Assembly (NCBI RefSeq): GCF_011764425.1
Contig: NZ_BLPF01000003.1
Span: forward strand, 1,550,001 to 1,614,000
Source of the DNA: Phytohabitans houttuyneae
GTDB taxonomy: Bacteria > Actinomycetota > Actinomycetes > Mycobacteriales > Micromonosporaceae
Direction of reading: 5' to 3'
DNA: 64,000 nucleotides
In this document: positions 43,118-51,417 of the stretch, one piece after another
Position numbering within the stretch: the stretch's first letter is position 1
Layout of the letters: every line of letters starts with the position of its first letter
Program-made: the position numbers and the translations under genes
Notes under the pieces: model-generated
Told to the model about the DNA's origin: nothing
The model's database searches: none
What the model saw: the letters and a program-made list of their open reading frames with translations, nothing else

Positions 43118-43967
43118 GAGCCAGCCTTACCCGCACCGCCGGCTGGTCGGTCGCACCGACCAGGTCCAGCACCTTGCGGACGGCCCGCCCGCACACGATC
43201 GCCATCGCGCGGCCGGGCTGGAGGCTGAGCGCGGCCTGGCCGATCGCGGCGGCCGCGGCCGCGTCCATGAACGTCAGGTGTGCCAGGTTGACGTGGATGT
43301 CGCCGCCCAGCCGCAGCGCCTCCGCGAGGGCGTGGTTGAGCTCGGGCACGCGCCGGTAGTCGATCTCGCCGGCGAGCCGGATGCCGGGCGGCGCGTGCTG
43401 GCGGCAGATGCGCAGCAGCGGGTCCTCGTGGTAGACGGCGGCGGCGACCGCGCGGGCGTGCGCCTTCGCCGCGAACGCGAGCGTCACGTGGTCGAAGCGC
43501 TGCCGGTCGTACTGGCACACCGCGATCAGCCGGCCCTCGGCGAACAGGTCGGCTACGCGCGTCTCGAAGACCAGCAGCTCGTCGACGGCCGCGACCGGGC
43601 GAGTGGCCCAGCACATGTCGGCGGTGACCCGCAGCCCCGCGTACCCGTCGCGGTGTGCCGCCTCCAGCTCGACGCTCAGCATCTCGATCATGTTGGCGGC
43701 CGAGACCTGCCCGCCGGACAGCCACGCCGCGTCGTTGTCGCGGATCGTGAGCTGACCGCCGTCGGTCGGCTTGACGTCCCGCTCGGCGAGCTCGCCGGCG
43801 AGGTCGGGCGGGCCGCTCTGGTCGGTGAAGCAGACGACCTTCTGGCCGGCGCCGATGCCGTCGCGCACGAACGCGGCCACGATGTCCAACCGCTCCTCGG
43901 CGTCCGAGTACGTCAGACACGCGTGGTCGCCGGGACGGAGGTCCTCCACCGAAGAAGCACTGGCCAT
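43104..43967 (-). CDS. MEDS sensor with C-terminal STAS domain
   Basis: 287 residues from ATG 43967, with TATGGT 7 nt upstream. Residues 5-165 match the MEDS (DcmR-type) sensory domain: PGDHACLTYSDAEERLDIVAAF, then RVTADMCWATR and LIAVCQYDRQRF. Residues about 195-280 are a STAS domain with HLTFMDAAAAAAIG, where the usual phosphorylated Ser is not at its normal place (MDAAA, Asp-Ala). If so, it may not be controlled by phosphorylation. It is encoded with the HATPase downstream. Confidence 0.8.
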   Translation of the reverse strand: MASASSVEDLRPGDHACLTYSDAEERLDIVAAFVRDGIGAGQKVVCFTDQSGPPDLAGELAERDVKPTDGGQLTIRDNDAAWLSGGQVSAANMIEMLSVELEAAHRDGYAGLRVTADMCWATRPVAAVDELLVFETRVADLFAEGRLIAVCQYDRQRFDHVTLAFAAKAHARAVAAAVYHEDPLLRICRQHAPPGIRLAGEIDYRRVPELNHALAEALRLGGDIHVNLAHLTFMDAAAAAAIGQAALSLQPGRAMAIVCGRAVRKVLDLVGATDQPAVRVRLAHGRP

Positions 43968-44061
43968 TGCGGCCACCATAGACGACCTTGGCGGCGGCCG
44001 CTCGGCGCCACCCGTTCGGTCGATGGGCATGGCGCGCGGCTGACGTGAAGAATCCTCGGCC

Positions 44062-44964
44062 ATGGATTCGGCGCTGACCCAGGTGCTCCTACCGATCGCC
44101 CTCGGGATCGTCATGCTCGGCCTGGGGCTCGGCCTCGCCGTGGCCGACTTCCGGCGCGTCGTCGTGTTTCCCAAGGCGGTGCTCGTCGCACTGGCCTGCC
44201 AGGTCCTGCTGCTGCCGGTGGTCTGTTTCGGCCTGGTGCTGGCGCTGGACCTGCCACCCGTGCTGGCGGTGGGCATGATGCTGCTGGCCGCCTCCCCCGG
44301 CGGCACGACGGCCAACCTCTACAGCCACCTCTTCGGCGGCAACGTCGCCCTGAACGTCACCCTGACCGCGGTCAACTCCGTCCTCGCGGTGTTCACGCTG
44401 CCGATCGTGGTCAACCTGTCGCTCGACCACTTCCTGGACGGGACCGACCAGGTCGGGCTCCAGTTCGACAAGGTGGTGCAGGTCTTCGCGATCGTGCTGG
44501 TACCGGTCGCGCTCGGCATGCTGGTCCGGGCCCGCCGGCGGGCGTTCGCGGAGCGGATGCACCGCCCCGTGCGGATCCTGTCGGTCGTGGTGCTGGTGCT
44601 GGTGATCGCCGGCGCGATCATCCAGGAGCGCGAAAACCTCGCCGACTCCTTCGAGCGCGCCGGCCTGGCCGCCCTGCTGTTCAACCTGGTCAGCCTCGCC
44701 GTCGGCTACTTCGCACCGCGCCTTGCCAAGGTCGGCCGCCCCGAGTCGGTGGCGGCGGCCATGGAGGTGGGCATCCACAATGGAACGCTCGCCATCGTCA
44801 TCGCCACCACCCTGCTGGACAGTACCGAGATCGCCATACCGGCAGCGGTCTACAGCCTGATCATGTTCTTCACCGCCGCCGGCTTCGGCTACCTCATCCA
44901 CCCGCGCACCGCCGCCGAAGACCCGGCCCCCGCCGGCACCCTCAACACGCCGCCCCCACACTGA
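44062..44964 (+). CDS. Bile-acid:sodium symporter (BASS/SBF) family transporter
   Basis: 300 residues with nine to ten predicted helices. Family motifs include LAASPGGTTANLYSHLFGGN for the first crossing sodium site and AAMEVGIHNGTLAIVIATT for the second. Family members move organic acids with Na+; the substrate here is unknown. The C-terminus is a Pro-rich tail. It is monocistronic, with its 3' end overlapping a small convergent ORF by 23 nt. Confidence 0.86.
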   Translation: MDSALTQVLLPIALGIVMLGLGLGLAVADFRRVVVFPKAVLVALACQVLLLPVVCFGLVLALDLPPVLAVGMMLLAASPGGTTANLYSHLFGGNVALNVTLTAVNSVLAVFTLPIVVNLSLDHFLDGTDQVGLQFDKVVQVFAIVLVPVALGMLVRARRRAFAERMHRPVRILSVVVLVLVIAGAIIQERENLADSFERAGLAALLFNLVSLAVGYFAPRLAKVGRPESVAAAMEVGIHNGTLAIVIATTLLDSTEIAIPAAVYSLIMFFTAAGFGYLIHPRTAAEDPAPAGTLNTPPPH

Positions 44965-45316
44965 CGCGAGCCCGCTCCTGCCGGCCGTGCGCCCGCACGA
45001 CGAGCGGCACGCACACCGGCCCCCGCACCGTGTACCCACCGGCGAACGCCAGCCACTCGTTTCCGCTCGGGCACGCCGGCACCCGGATCAGCGCACCCTC
45101 AGGGCCCGGGCTGCCCCAGCCGATCCGCACGTCGCCGGCCGCCTCCGGCGCCACCCCGACCTCCACGGCGGTGCCGGCCCGCACGAGCAGCCCCTGCTTG
45201 GCGAACAGCCACCCCGCCGCACCCGACGGCTGCGGCTCCAGCACGCCGGCGGGCAGCGCCACCGCGTCCAGCACGACCCGGTTCCCGCAAGCGGTGGGGA
45301 CGCCCCACAACAACAA
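44942..45316 (-). CDS. Cys-containing hypothetical protein, possibly 5'-truncated
   Basis: Up to 124 residues, opening at a TTG after an in-frame stop. It has four Cys in two spaced pairs and a C-terminal pattern VPACPSGNEWLAFAGGY...VCVPLVVRAHGR...GVGAAC. That pattern I associate with about 170-residue exported actinobacterial proteins having a signal peptide. No signal peptide or good start is visible here, and the inverted-repeat region begins just upstream, so the 5' end may have been lost. It is either a remnant or a gene with a start I cannot see. Confidence 0.4.
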   Translation of the reverse strand: MLLWGVPTACGNRVVLDAVALPAGVLEPQPSGAAGWLFAKQGLLVRAGTAVEVGVAPEAAGDVRIGWGSPGPEGALIRVPACPSGNEWLAFAGGYTVRGPVCVPLVVRAHGRQERARVSVGAAC

Positions 45317-45328
45317 AGCCGCAGCGAG

Positions 45329-45697
45329 CTACCGCGATGCCCGTCGTGGTCCAGACCGTTGCTCCCGCGGCCTCACCCTCCGCGGTCGCCCAGCTCACCC
45401 CAAAAGGCGCACCGACATTTTCCCGTGGCGATCCTTCCAAGAGGTCTGTCCTGCCACGATGCCGTCGTCCGACCGTTGCACGATCCGCGGTAGGGCTGAG
45501 CCGCGGCAGGCTCCGGAGCTGGGCGCAGCAATGCGCCCAGCTCTGGACCACGGCGCCCGCCCACGGGCTGGGCGCATCGGTGCTACCAGCTCGGTAGGCT
45601 CCCGCGGCCGCAGCCCAGCCGCGCCCGGGGTGGTTGTGCGACGCGGAGGGTGAGGCCGCGGGAGCAACGGTCCGGACGACCGCGGACGTCGCGGTAG
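45329..45697. repeat. Large inverted repeat pair, candidate MITE or structured RNA
   Basis: The left arm 45329-45384 and the right arm 45642-45697 are reverse complements over about 56 bp. The inner part CCGTTGCTCCCGCGGCCTCA and neighbours match exactly; the outer part has several differences. A weaker third copy of part of the arm lies near 45457-45480. The arms flank 257 bp that include a perfect hairpin. No transposase ORF is present. Confidence 0.7.
45516..45543. terminator. Perfect 12-bp hairpin with GCAA loop
   Basis: GAGCTGGGCGCA, loop GCAA, TGCGCCCAGCTC: 12 perfect pairs closed by a GNRA-type tetraloop on the plus strand. No U-tract follows, so it could be an actinobacterial-type terminator or part of a structured RNA. 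Confidence 0.55.
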
Positions 45698-45763
45698 CCC
45701 GGATCTGTTCGGGTTGGATCTTCTGAAACGGCGGTCGCGCCCCACCCCGACGCCGAGAGGTCT

Positions 45764-46618
45764 TCAGGCGTGGTCGGTGGCCCGGGCCACCGGCTCCCAC
45801 CTCGCGAACTCGGCCTGGTGGCGGGCCAGCGACCCGCCGATCGCGTCCGCGGCGTCGTTGCCCAACGGCAGGCGGAGCGGGGTGTCGGGCGCGTCGAGCG
45901 CGGCAAGGATGGCCGCCGCGGCCTTGGTGGGGTCGCCGGGCTGCTTGCCGTCGGCGCTGGGCAGGTTCGTGCGGATCGGGCCGACGACCTCCTCGTAGGC
46001 GGGCAGGGGTGGGGACAGCAGCAGCGCGTTGGCGCCGTTGAAGCTGGTGCGGAACGCGCCCGGCTCCACGATCAGCACCTTGATGCCGAAGCCGCCGACC
46101 TCCGCCGCGAGGGCTTCGGAGAGTCCTTCCAGGGCGAACTTGGTCGCCGAGTACCCGCCCACACCGGCGAACGACAGGCGGCCGCCCATGCTGCTCAGCT
46201 GCACGATCGCGCCCGAGCCCTGCCGGCGCATGTGCGGCAGCACCGCGCGGGTGAGCGCCGCCGGCCCGAAGAAGTGCAGCTCCATGAGGTCGCGCAGCTC
46301 CCGTTCCGTGGTCTCCTCGACCGCGCCGACGAGCCCGCGGCCGGCGTTGTTGACCAGGACGTCGACGCGGCCGTACCAGAGGACGACCTCGGCCACGACG
46401 GCCGCGACGCGCGCGGTGTCGGTGACGTCGAGGGCGCTCGCGACCGCCCGCTCGGGGTAGGCGGCGACAAGGTCGTCGAGCGCCTCGGGGCGGCGTGCGG
46501 TGGCCACGACGGTGTCGCCGGCGGCGAGCGCGGCCTCGGCGATGGCCCGGCCGAAGCCGGTGGCGGCGCCGGTGACCAGCCAGACCCGGCCGGCGGGGGT
46601 GCGGTGTGCGTCAGTCAT
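45764..46618 (-). CDS. Short-chain dehydrogenase/reductase
   Basis: 284 residues, classical SDR. NAD(P) motif TGAATGFGRA, ARRP after beta-2 (suggesting NADP), NNAG, catalytic Ser-Tyr-Lys in VQLSSMGG and GYSATKFALE, then VEPGAFRT. Its start is 82 bp from the divergent LysR gene with an operator between them, so it is the likely regulated target. Substrate unknown; this is the same general family as many ketoreductases annotated beside LysR genes. Confidence 0.88.
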   Translation of the reverse strand: MTDAHRTPAGRVWLVTGAATGFGRAIAEAALAAGDTVVATARRPEALDDLVAAYPERAVASALDVTDTARVAAVVAEVVLWYGRVDVLVNNAGRGLVGAVEETTERELRDLMELHFFGPAALTRAVLPHMRRQGSGAIVQLSSMGGRLSFAGVGGYSATKFALEGLSEALAAEVGGFGIKVLIVEPGAFRTSFNGANALLLSPPLPAYEEVVGPIRTNLPSADGKQPGDPTKAAAAILAALDAPDTPLRLPLGNDAADAIGGSLARHQAEFARWEPVARATDHA

Positions 46619-46674
46619 GCGTCCGTTATCGCCCCGCGAGCCCGCGCCCGTCCAAGACAGAAGACCACCGAGGC

Positions 46675-46691
46675 GATAAAGCGCGTTTATC
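46675..46691. promoter_or_regulatory. LysR-type operator (T-N11-A palindrome)
   Basis: GATAAA-GCGCG-TTTATC, perfect 6-bp arms around 5 bases, containing TAAA...TTTA with T677-N11-A689 spacing, the LTTR box. It overlaps the LysR gene's -10 (TATCAT at 46688-46693) and sits 57 bp before the divergent SDR start. Confidence 0.75.
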
Positions 46692-46693
46692 AT
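46688..46693 (+). promoter_or_regulatory. -10 box of a leaderless promoter
   Basis: TATCAT, exactly 6 nt before the GTG at 46700, overlapped by the LTTR box, so autorepression is expected. Confidence 0.5.
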
Positions 46694-46699
46694 CGCAGC

Positions 46700-47587
46700 G
46701 TGGAGCTGCGGCAGCTGCGGTACCTGGTGGCGATCGACGAGGCGGGCAACCTGGGGCGGGCGGCCGAGCGCCTCTTCGTGAGCCAGCCCGCGCTCTCCTA
46801 CGCCCTGCGCACGCTGGAGTCCGAGCTGGGCGTGCGGCTCTTCGACCGCCACGCGGCCGGGGTGACCGCCACCGCGGCGGGGCGCGACGTGGTGGCCGAG
46901 GCGAAGCGGGTGCTGCGCCAGGCCGACCGGCTCACCGCGGCCGCCGAGCGGCACCGGCGCGGCGACACGGGGGTGCTGCGGGTCGGGTTCGAGGCGAGCG
47001 GCGCGGGCGAGCTGACCACGCGGGCGCGGGCCGAGTTCGCGCGGCGGCACCCGGGCGTGCGGGTGGAGCCGAAGCGGTACGACTGGGGCGGCGAGGTGGC
47101 GGCGCTGCGCGACGGCCGGGTGGACGTGGCGTTCGTCTGGCTGCCGGCCGACCTGGAAGGCATGCGGTCCGAGGTCGTGCACACCGAGCCCCGGGTCGCC
47201 GGGCTGCCGGTCGGGCACCGGCTGGCCGGGCGTGCCGGGATAAGCGTCCTGGAGGTCAACGACGAGCCTCTCATGTGGACGGAGCGGGCGCCCCGCGCCT
47301 GGGTGGACTGGTGGGCGGTCAACCCCCGCCCGGACGGCTCCGCGCCCAACTGGGGCCCGACCAACGACAACGTCGAGGAGATGCTCGAACAGGTCGCCGA
47401 GGGCGTCGCGATCTGCTTCGCGCCGGCCAGCATGGCGCGGTACTACGCCCGCCCGGACCTGGCCTGGGTGCCGCTCACCGACGTGGATCCGCTGCGGGTC
47501 GCCCTCGCGTGGGTAGCCGGGGCCGACACGCCGTTGGTGCGCGGCTTCGCCGGCGTGGTGCGGGAGCTGAGCGCACAAACGGGGTGA
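46700..47587 (+). CDS. LysR-family transcriptional regulator
   Basis: 295 residues from GTG 46700; longer in-frame extension is run-on across the SDR gene. N-terminal HTH LRQLRYLVAIDEAGNLGRAAERLFVSQPALSYALRTLE and effector-binding halves from about 90 are typical. The gene is divergent from the SDR and a T-N11-A box lies between, the classic LTTR arrangement of regulator and target. Effector unknown. Confidence 0.92.
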   Translation: MELRQLRYLVAIDEAGNLGRAAERLFVSQPALSYALRTLESELGVRLFDRHAAGVTATAAGRDVVAEAKRVLRQADRLTAAAERHRRGDTGVLRVGFEASGAGELTTRARAEFARRHPGVRVEPKRYDWGGEVAALRDGRVDVAFVWLPADLEGMRSEVVHTEPRVAGLPVGHRLAGRAGISVLEVNDEPLMWTERAPRAWVDWWAVNPRPDGSAPNWGPTNDNVEEMLEQVAEGVAICFAPASMARYYARPDLAWVPLTDVDPLRVALAWVAGADTPLVRGFAGVVRELSAQTG

Positions 47588-47667
47588 TTCGCGGATGGCG
47601 GACAAAAACCACAAGCCCGCCCTGGTACGCGAAACGGTCCCCTAGCCTCATCACGGGGGTGCGACGG

Positions 47668-50604
47668 ATGCATGAATGGCACGTCGGGACCGAAGAGCAC
47701 GCCATCCCCCTGCTGGCGTCCAAGCTCTCGGTGCCACCACCGCCGGAGGTCACGCTCGCCCGCCCACGCCTCACCCGGTTGCTCGATGCCGGGGCGCGTG
47801 GGCCGGTGACACTGGTGGCCGCACCGGCGGGGTGGGGAAAGACGGTACTGCTGGGCACGTGGGCCCGGGCGCAACCGGACCTGCCGGTCGCCTGGTACAC
47901 GGTCGAGGCGGGCGACGGCCCGAGGTTCTGGACGTACGTGGGCGCCGCACTGGGCCGCCACGGCGCCGCGGTGCCCGAGGACGCCGACCCGGAGCGGATC
48001 GCCGCCGCGGTCGCGCGGCTGGAGCGGCCGATCGTGCTGCTGCTGGACGACCTGCACCTGGCGGTCGACCAGTCGGTGGCCGAGGGGCTGGACTTCCTGG
48101 TGCGGCACGCCGACCGGCGGCTCAACCTGGTCGCCGCCACGCGCACCGAGCCGCCGCTCGGGCTGCACCGGTGGCGCCTTTCGGGCGGGCTCACCGAGGT
48201 ACACGCGCACGACCTCGCGTTCACCCGGGAGGAGACGGCCGAGCTGCTGGCCCGCCACCGGGTGCCGGCGAGCGCGCGGCGGGTCGGCGACCTGCACCTG
48301 CGCACCGAGGGCTGGCCGGCGGGGTTGCGCTTCGCGGCGCACTCGCTGTACGCGCACCCGGACCCGGACAGGTTCATCGCCGGGTACGGCGGGGAGCATC
48401 CGAGCGTCGCCAGCTACCTTGTCGACGAGGTGCTCGCCGGCCATCCGGCCGAAGCGCGGGACATGCTGCTGCGCACGTCGATCGCCGAGCCGGTGAGCGG
48501 CGAGCTCGCGGACGCGCTGACCGGGCGGGAGGACGCCGCGCGGATGCTCGCGGAGCTGGAGCGCACAAACGGTTTCGTGGTGCCGCTCAAGAGCCGGCCG
48601 GGCGCGTACCGGTACCACCGGATGTTCGGCGAGCTGCTCCGCGCCGAGCTGCGCCGCCGCTCGCCCGACCAGGTCACCGACCTGCACCGGCGGGCCGCCG
48701 CGTGGCACGCCGACCGGCACATGCCGCCGGACGCGCTGCGGCACGCGCTGGCCGGAAACGACTGGAACAGGGCGACCGAGCTGCTCGTGCTGCACTGGCC
48801 GGAGCTGATCCCGTACGGCCCGGAGAACGACCAGCCGCCGGCGCCGCCGATCCCGCCGCCGCCGGCCAGCGCGCTGCGGGCCGACCCGGCGCTCGCGCTC
48901 GCGTACGCGGCCGCTTTCCTGGACGCGCAGGACCGCACGTCGGCGACCGCGTTCCTGCGGCTGGCGCAGCGGCACCGCGACCGGATGCCGCAGGGGCAGC
49001 GGGCCCGGTACGCGCTTGTCGCGGCCGCGCTCCGGCTCTCCGAAGCCCAGCTGTACGGCGACCAGGCGGCCGTGCTTCCGGCCGCCCGCCAGATGCTCGA
49101 CCTGTCCGCCAACGCGGGTGTCGCGGCGGCGGCCCGGCCAGGCGCCACGGCCGGCGGCACACCGGCGGGGATGCGCAACGGCGGTCCCGCCGGCTCGGCG
49201 ACGCCGCCGGTGCGCGGCAACGGCGGCCCGGCCGCGACCGGCTCACCGGCCCGGAACGCGGGCGGCCACGGTGTGCCCGCGAGCGCCGCCACGCTGGCCC
49301 GCAACAGCGGCCCGGCCGCGGCGGGTGCCGCGACGGAGGAGCTGTCCCCGTTCGGGCGGGCCGGGGACGGTGTCGGCGCCGGCGAACGGGCGTTCCGCGC
49401 CGCCGACCCGGTCACGCGGGCCGTGGCGCTCGCGGCGGTCGGTGTGGCCGAGATGGAGAGCGGTGACCTCGTCGCCGCCGGCTACGCGCTGGCCGCCGGC
49501 CTGTCCGAGGCGCGCGCGGCGGGGCTCACCCGTCCCGCGTCCGCGTGCGCCGGGCGGCTCGCCGTCGTGCACGCCGTGCGGGGCGAGCTGCGGGACGCCG
49601 GCGAGGCCGCCCGCGCGTACCCCGGCGGGTCTGTGGCGGACCGCGCCCACGCGCACCTGGCTCTCGCCCTCGTGGCGCTGCACCGCGACGAGCTCGCGGA
49701 GGCCGCCGCGCACCTGGACCGCGCGGCCCCGCCCGCTCCGGCGCACGGCGGCGTACCGCCGGCGGACCGGGCGGGGACCACGTTCCCGGCGCTGGTCGCG
49801 GTGGTCCGGGCCGGGTTGTCCGAGGCCCGTGGCGACCTGGCCGGGGCGCACCGGGCGATCGCCGCGGCCCGCGCCGACCGGGCGCTGCCGCCGCTGGTGG
49901 AGCGCTGGCTGGCGATAGCCGAGGCCGACCTGCACACCGCGCGCGGCGACGCGTCCGGCGCCCGCGGCCTGCTCGGCCCGGCCGTCCGGGACTCGGGCCG
50001 CGACGAGGCCGGCGGGCGGCGCGCGGCGGGTGAGGCCGCGGGCGCGGTCGCCCTCGCCCGGGCCTACCTCTGCGCCGGTGACCCCGCGGCCGCGGCGCGC
50101 GTGCTGCCGCCGTGGGACGACCTGGAGGCCGCCGTCCCGCTCGCGGTACGCGTGGACGCCGGCCTGCTCGCGGCCATCGCGGCCCGCCGCACCGGCGACC
50201 ACCGCCGGGCCGCGCGGGACGTGGAGGCGGTGCTGGGGCTGGCCGGGCCGGAGGGGTTCCGGCGGGTGTTCACGCGGGGCGGCACGGACGCGCGTGACCT
50301 GCTCGCCGCGCACCTCGACGCCGGCACCGCGTACTGGCCGCTCGTCGCCGACCTCGTGGCGGCCATGCCACCGGCGGCCGCGGCCGACCCGCCGGCCTCG
50401 CCGGAGACGGGCGAGACGCTCACCGAACGGGAGCTGACCGTCCTGCGGTACCTGCAGAGCATGCTGTCCACAGTGGAGATAGCGGGCGAGCTGTCGCTGT
50501 CGGTCAACACCGTCAAGACGCACGTGCGCAACATCTACCGCAAGCTGTCCGCGACACGCCGCCGCGAGGCGGTCCGCCGCGGGCGCGAGCTGCGCCTGAT
50601 CTGA
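47668..50604 (+). CDS. MalT-type LuxR regulator with NTPase and TPR domains
   Basis: 978 residues from ATG 47668 (GGGGG about 8 nt upstream; GTG 47659 is possible). Walker A APAGWGKT near residue 55 and Walker B VLLLDDLHLA form the STAND NTPase, followed by winged-helix and TPR-like regions, with a C-terminal LuxR HTH (about 915-975) LTERELTVLRYL...VNTVKTHVRNIYRKL. Residues about 482-571 are an inserted Gly/Ala/Pro-rich linker with NGGPAG, NGGPAAT, NAGGHG and NSGPAAA repeats, unusual inside a TPR region. Signal and targets unknown. The gene ends 11 nt before palindromic repeat copy B. Confidence 0.87.
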   Translation: MHEWHVGTEEHAIPLLASKLSVPPPPEVTLARPRLTRLLDAGARGPVTLVAAPAGWGKTVLLGTWARAQPDLPVAWYTVEAGDGPRFWTYVGAALGRHGAAVPEDADPERIAAAVARLERPIVLLLDDLHLAVDQSVAEGLDFLVRHADRRLNLVAATRTEPPLGLHRWRLSGGLTEVHAHDLAFTREETAELLARHRVPASARRVGDLHLRTEGWPAGLRFAAHSLYAHPDPDRFIAGYGGEHPSVASYLVDEVLAGHPAEARDMLLRTSIAEPVSGELADALTGREDAARMLAELERTNGFVVPLKSRPGAYRYHRMFGELLRAELRRRSPDQVTDLHRRAAAWHADRHMPPDALRHALAGNDWNRATELLVLHWPELIPYGPENDQPPAPPIPPPPASALRADPALALAYAAAFLDAQDRTSATAFLRLAQRHRDRMPQGQRARYALVAAALRLSEAQLYGDQAAVLPAARQMLDLSANAGVAAAARPGATAGGTPAGMRNGGPAGSATPPVRGNGGPAATGSPARNAGGHGVPASAATLARNSGPAAAGAATEELSPFGRAGDGVGAGERAFRAADPVTRAVALAAVGVAEMESGDLVAAGYALAAGLSEARAAGLTRPASACAGRLAVVHAVRGELRDAGEAARAYPGGSVADRAHAHLALALVALHRDELAEAAAHLDRAAPPAPAHGGVPPADRAGTTFPALVAVVRAGLSEARGDLAGAHRAIAAARADRALPPLVERWLAIAEADLHTARGDASGARGLLGPAVRDSGRDEAGGRRAAGEAAGAVALARAYLCAGDPAAAARVLPPWDDLEAAVPLAVRVDAGLLAAIAARRTGDHRRAARDVEAVLGLAGPEGFRRVFTRGGTDARDLLAAHLDAGTAYWPLVADLVAAMPPAAAADPPASPETGETLTERELTVLRYLQSMLSTVEIAGELSLSVNTVKTHVRNIYRKLSATRRREAVRRGRELRLI

Positions 50605-50615
50605 GCCCTCCCGGC

Positions 50616-50677
50616 GTTGATCAGGGACCTCGTGGGTGGAAACGCCGGCACACACGCCCACCAGGTCCCTGATCAAC
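50616..50677. repeat. 62-bp palindromic repeat, copy B
   Basis: Arms GTTGATCAGGGACCT and AGGTCCCTGATCAAC pair perfectly over 15 bp, followed by a mismatch and seven more pairs, making a hairpin of about 23 pairs. It lies 11 nt after the LuxR-type gene's stop. Copy A is at 1729-1790. Confidence 0.85.
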
Positions 50678-50730
50678 CTCACCCGGCGGGCGCGATACGG
50701 GGTCACCCGGCCTTGGCGGAGGGTCGTGGG

Positions 50731-51417
50731 GTGAAGACGTTTGTGGTTGTTGGCGGGACCAGTGGGCTCGGGCTCGAAGTGGCTCGGGCCCTCGCGCCCG
50801 AGCACCGGGTCGTGATCCTCGGCGACAAGGCCGGCGAGGTGAAGGACGCGTCCGCCGACCTCGGCTGTGACGGGATGCCCTGCGACGTGTCCCAGTACGA
50901 GCAGGTGGAGCGCGCGTTCGACGAGATCGCGATGCGCGGGGCCGTACACGGGGTGGCGCACTGCGCGGCCATGTGGATCGGCGGCACGCTCACCGACCTG
51001 GCGCCGGAGACGATCCGCCGCGCGGTGGACGTGAACGTGCTCGGCCCCACGTACGTGCTCCGCGAGGCACTGCGCCACATGCGCGCACAGGGCCACGGCA
51101 ACGTCGTGTACGTCGGCGCGATCGCGGTCGACGTCGCGCGCCCCGGCATCCCCGTCTACCGGGCCACCAAGAGCTACGGCAAGAGCCTGGTGGAGTCGGT
51201 CGCGCAGAACACCGGCAGCAACGGGGTCAAGGTGATGCAGGTGCACCCCGGCCCGATGCCCACCCGGCTGCAGGAGCGCGTGGGCGACTCGTTCCTCGAC
51301 ACGGTCTACACCCCGCCGGCCGCGGTGGCCCGGGAGATCGTGCGGCTGCTCCTGCTCGCGCCGGAGGACCCGTACGTCTCCGACCTGAGGGTGCTGCAGG
51401 CCGACGGTAGGTGGTGA
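50731..51417 (+). CDS. Short-chain dehydrogenase/reductase family protein
   Basis: 228 residues from GTG 50731, with GGAGGG about 8 nt upstream. N-terminal VVVGGTSGLGLEVA, NAD-type ILGDKAGEV with Asp after beta-2, and HCAAMWIGG in place of NNAG. The catalytic region is VYVGAIAVDV and VYRATKSYGKS, with Tyr and Lys present but the usual catalytic Ser replaced by Gly-Ala, so activity may be altered. It overlaps the following MFS gene by 7 nt, forming an SDR-MFS run. Confidence 0.8.
   Translation: MKTFVVVGGTSGLGLEVARALAPEHRVVILGDKAGEVKDASADLGCDGMPCDVSQYEQVERAFDEIAMRGAVHGVAHCAAMWIGGTLTDLAPETIRRAVDVNVLGPTYVLREALRHMRAQGHGNVVYVGAIAVDVARPGIPVYRATKSYGKSLVESVAQNTGSNGVKVMQVHPGPMPTRLQERVGDSFLDTVYTPPAAVAREIVRLLLLAPEDPYVSDLRVLQADGRW

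Larger units (their letters stand above)
45317..45763. other. 447-bp non-coding region with structured repeats
   Basis: No supported CDS on either strand. It contains the inverted repeats 45329-45384 / 45642-45697 and the hairpin 45516-45543. Short ORFs here are only translations of the repeat arms in both directions. Confidence 0.6.

Noticed and set aside
45337-45653. Small ORFs in the inverted-repeat region on both strands
   Set aside because: They are translations of the repeat arms (similar peptides in both directions) with no start signals.
46606-47667. A long extension of the LuxR-type protein over the LysR gene
   Set aside because: It runs out of frame through the LysR CDS and has no start signal; GGGGG and ATG 47668 fit the N-terminus of the family.
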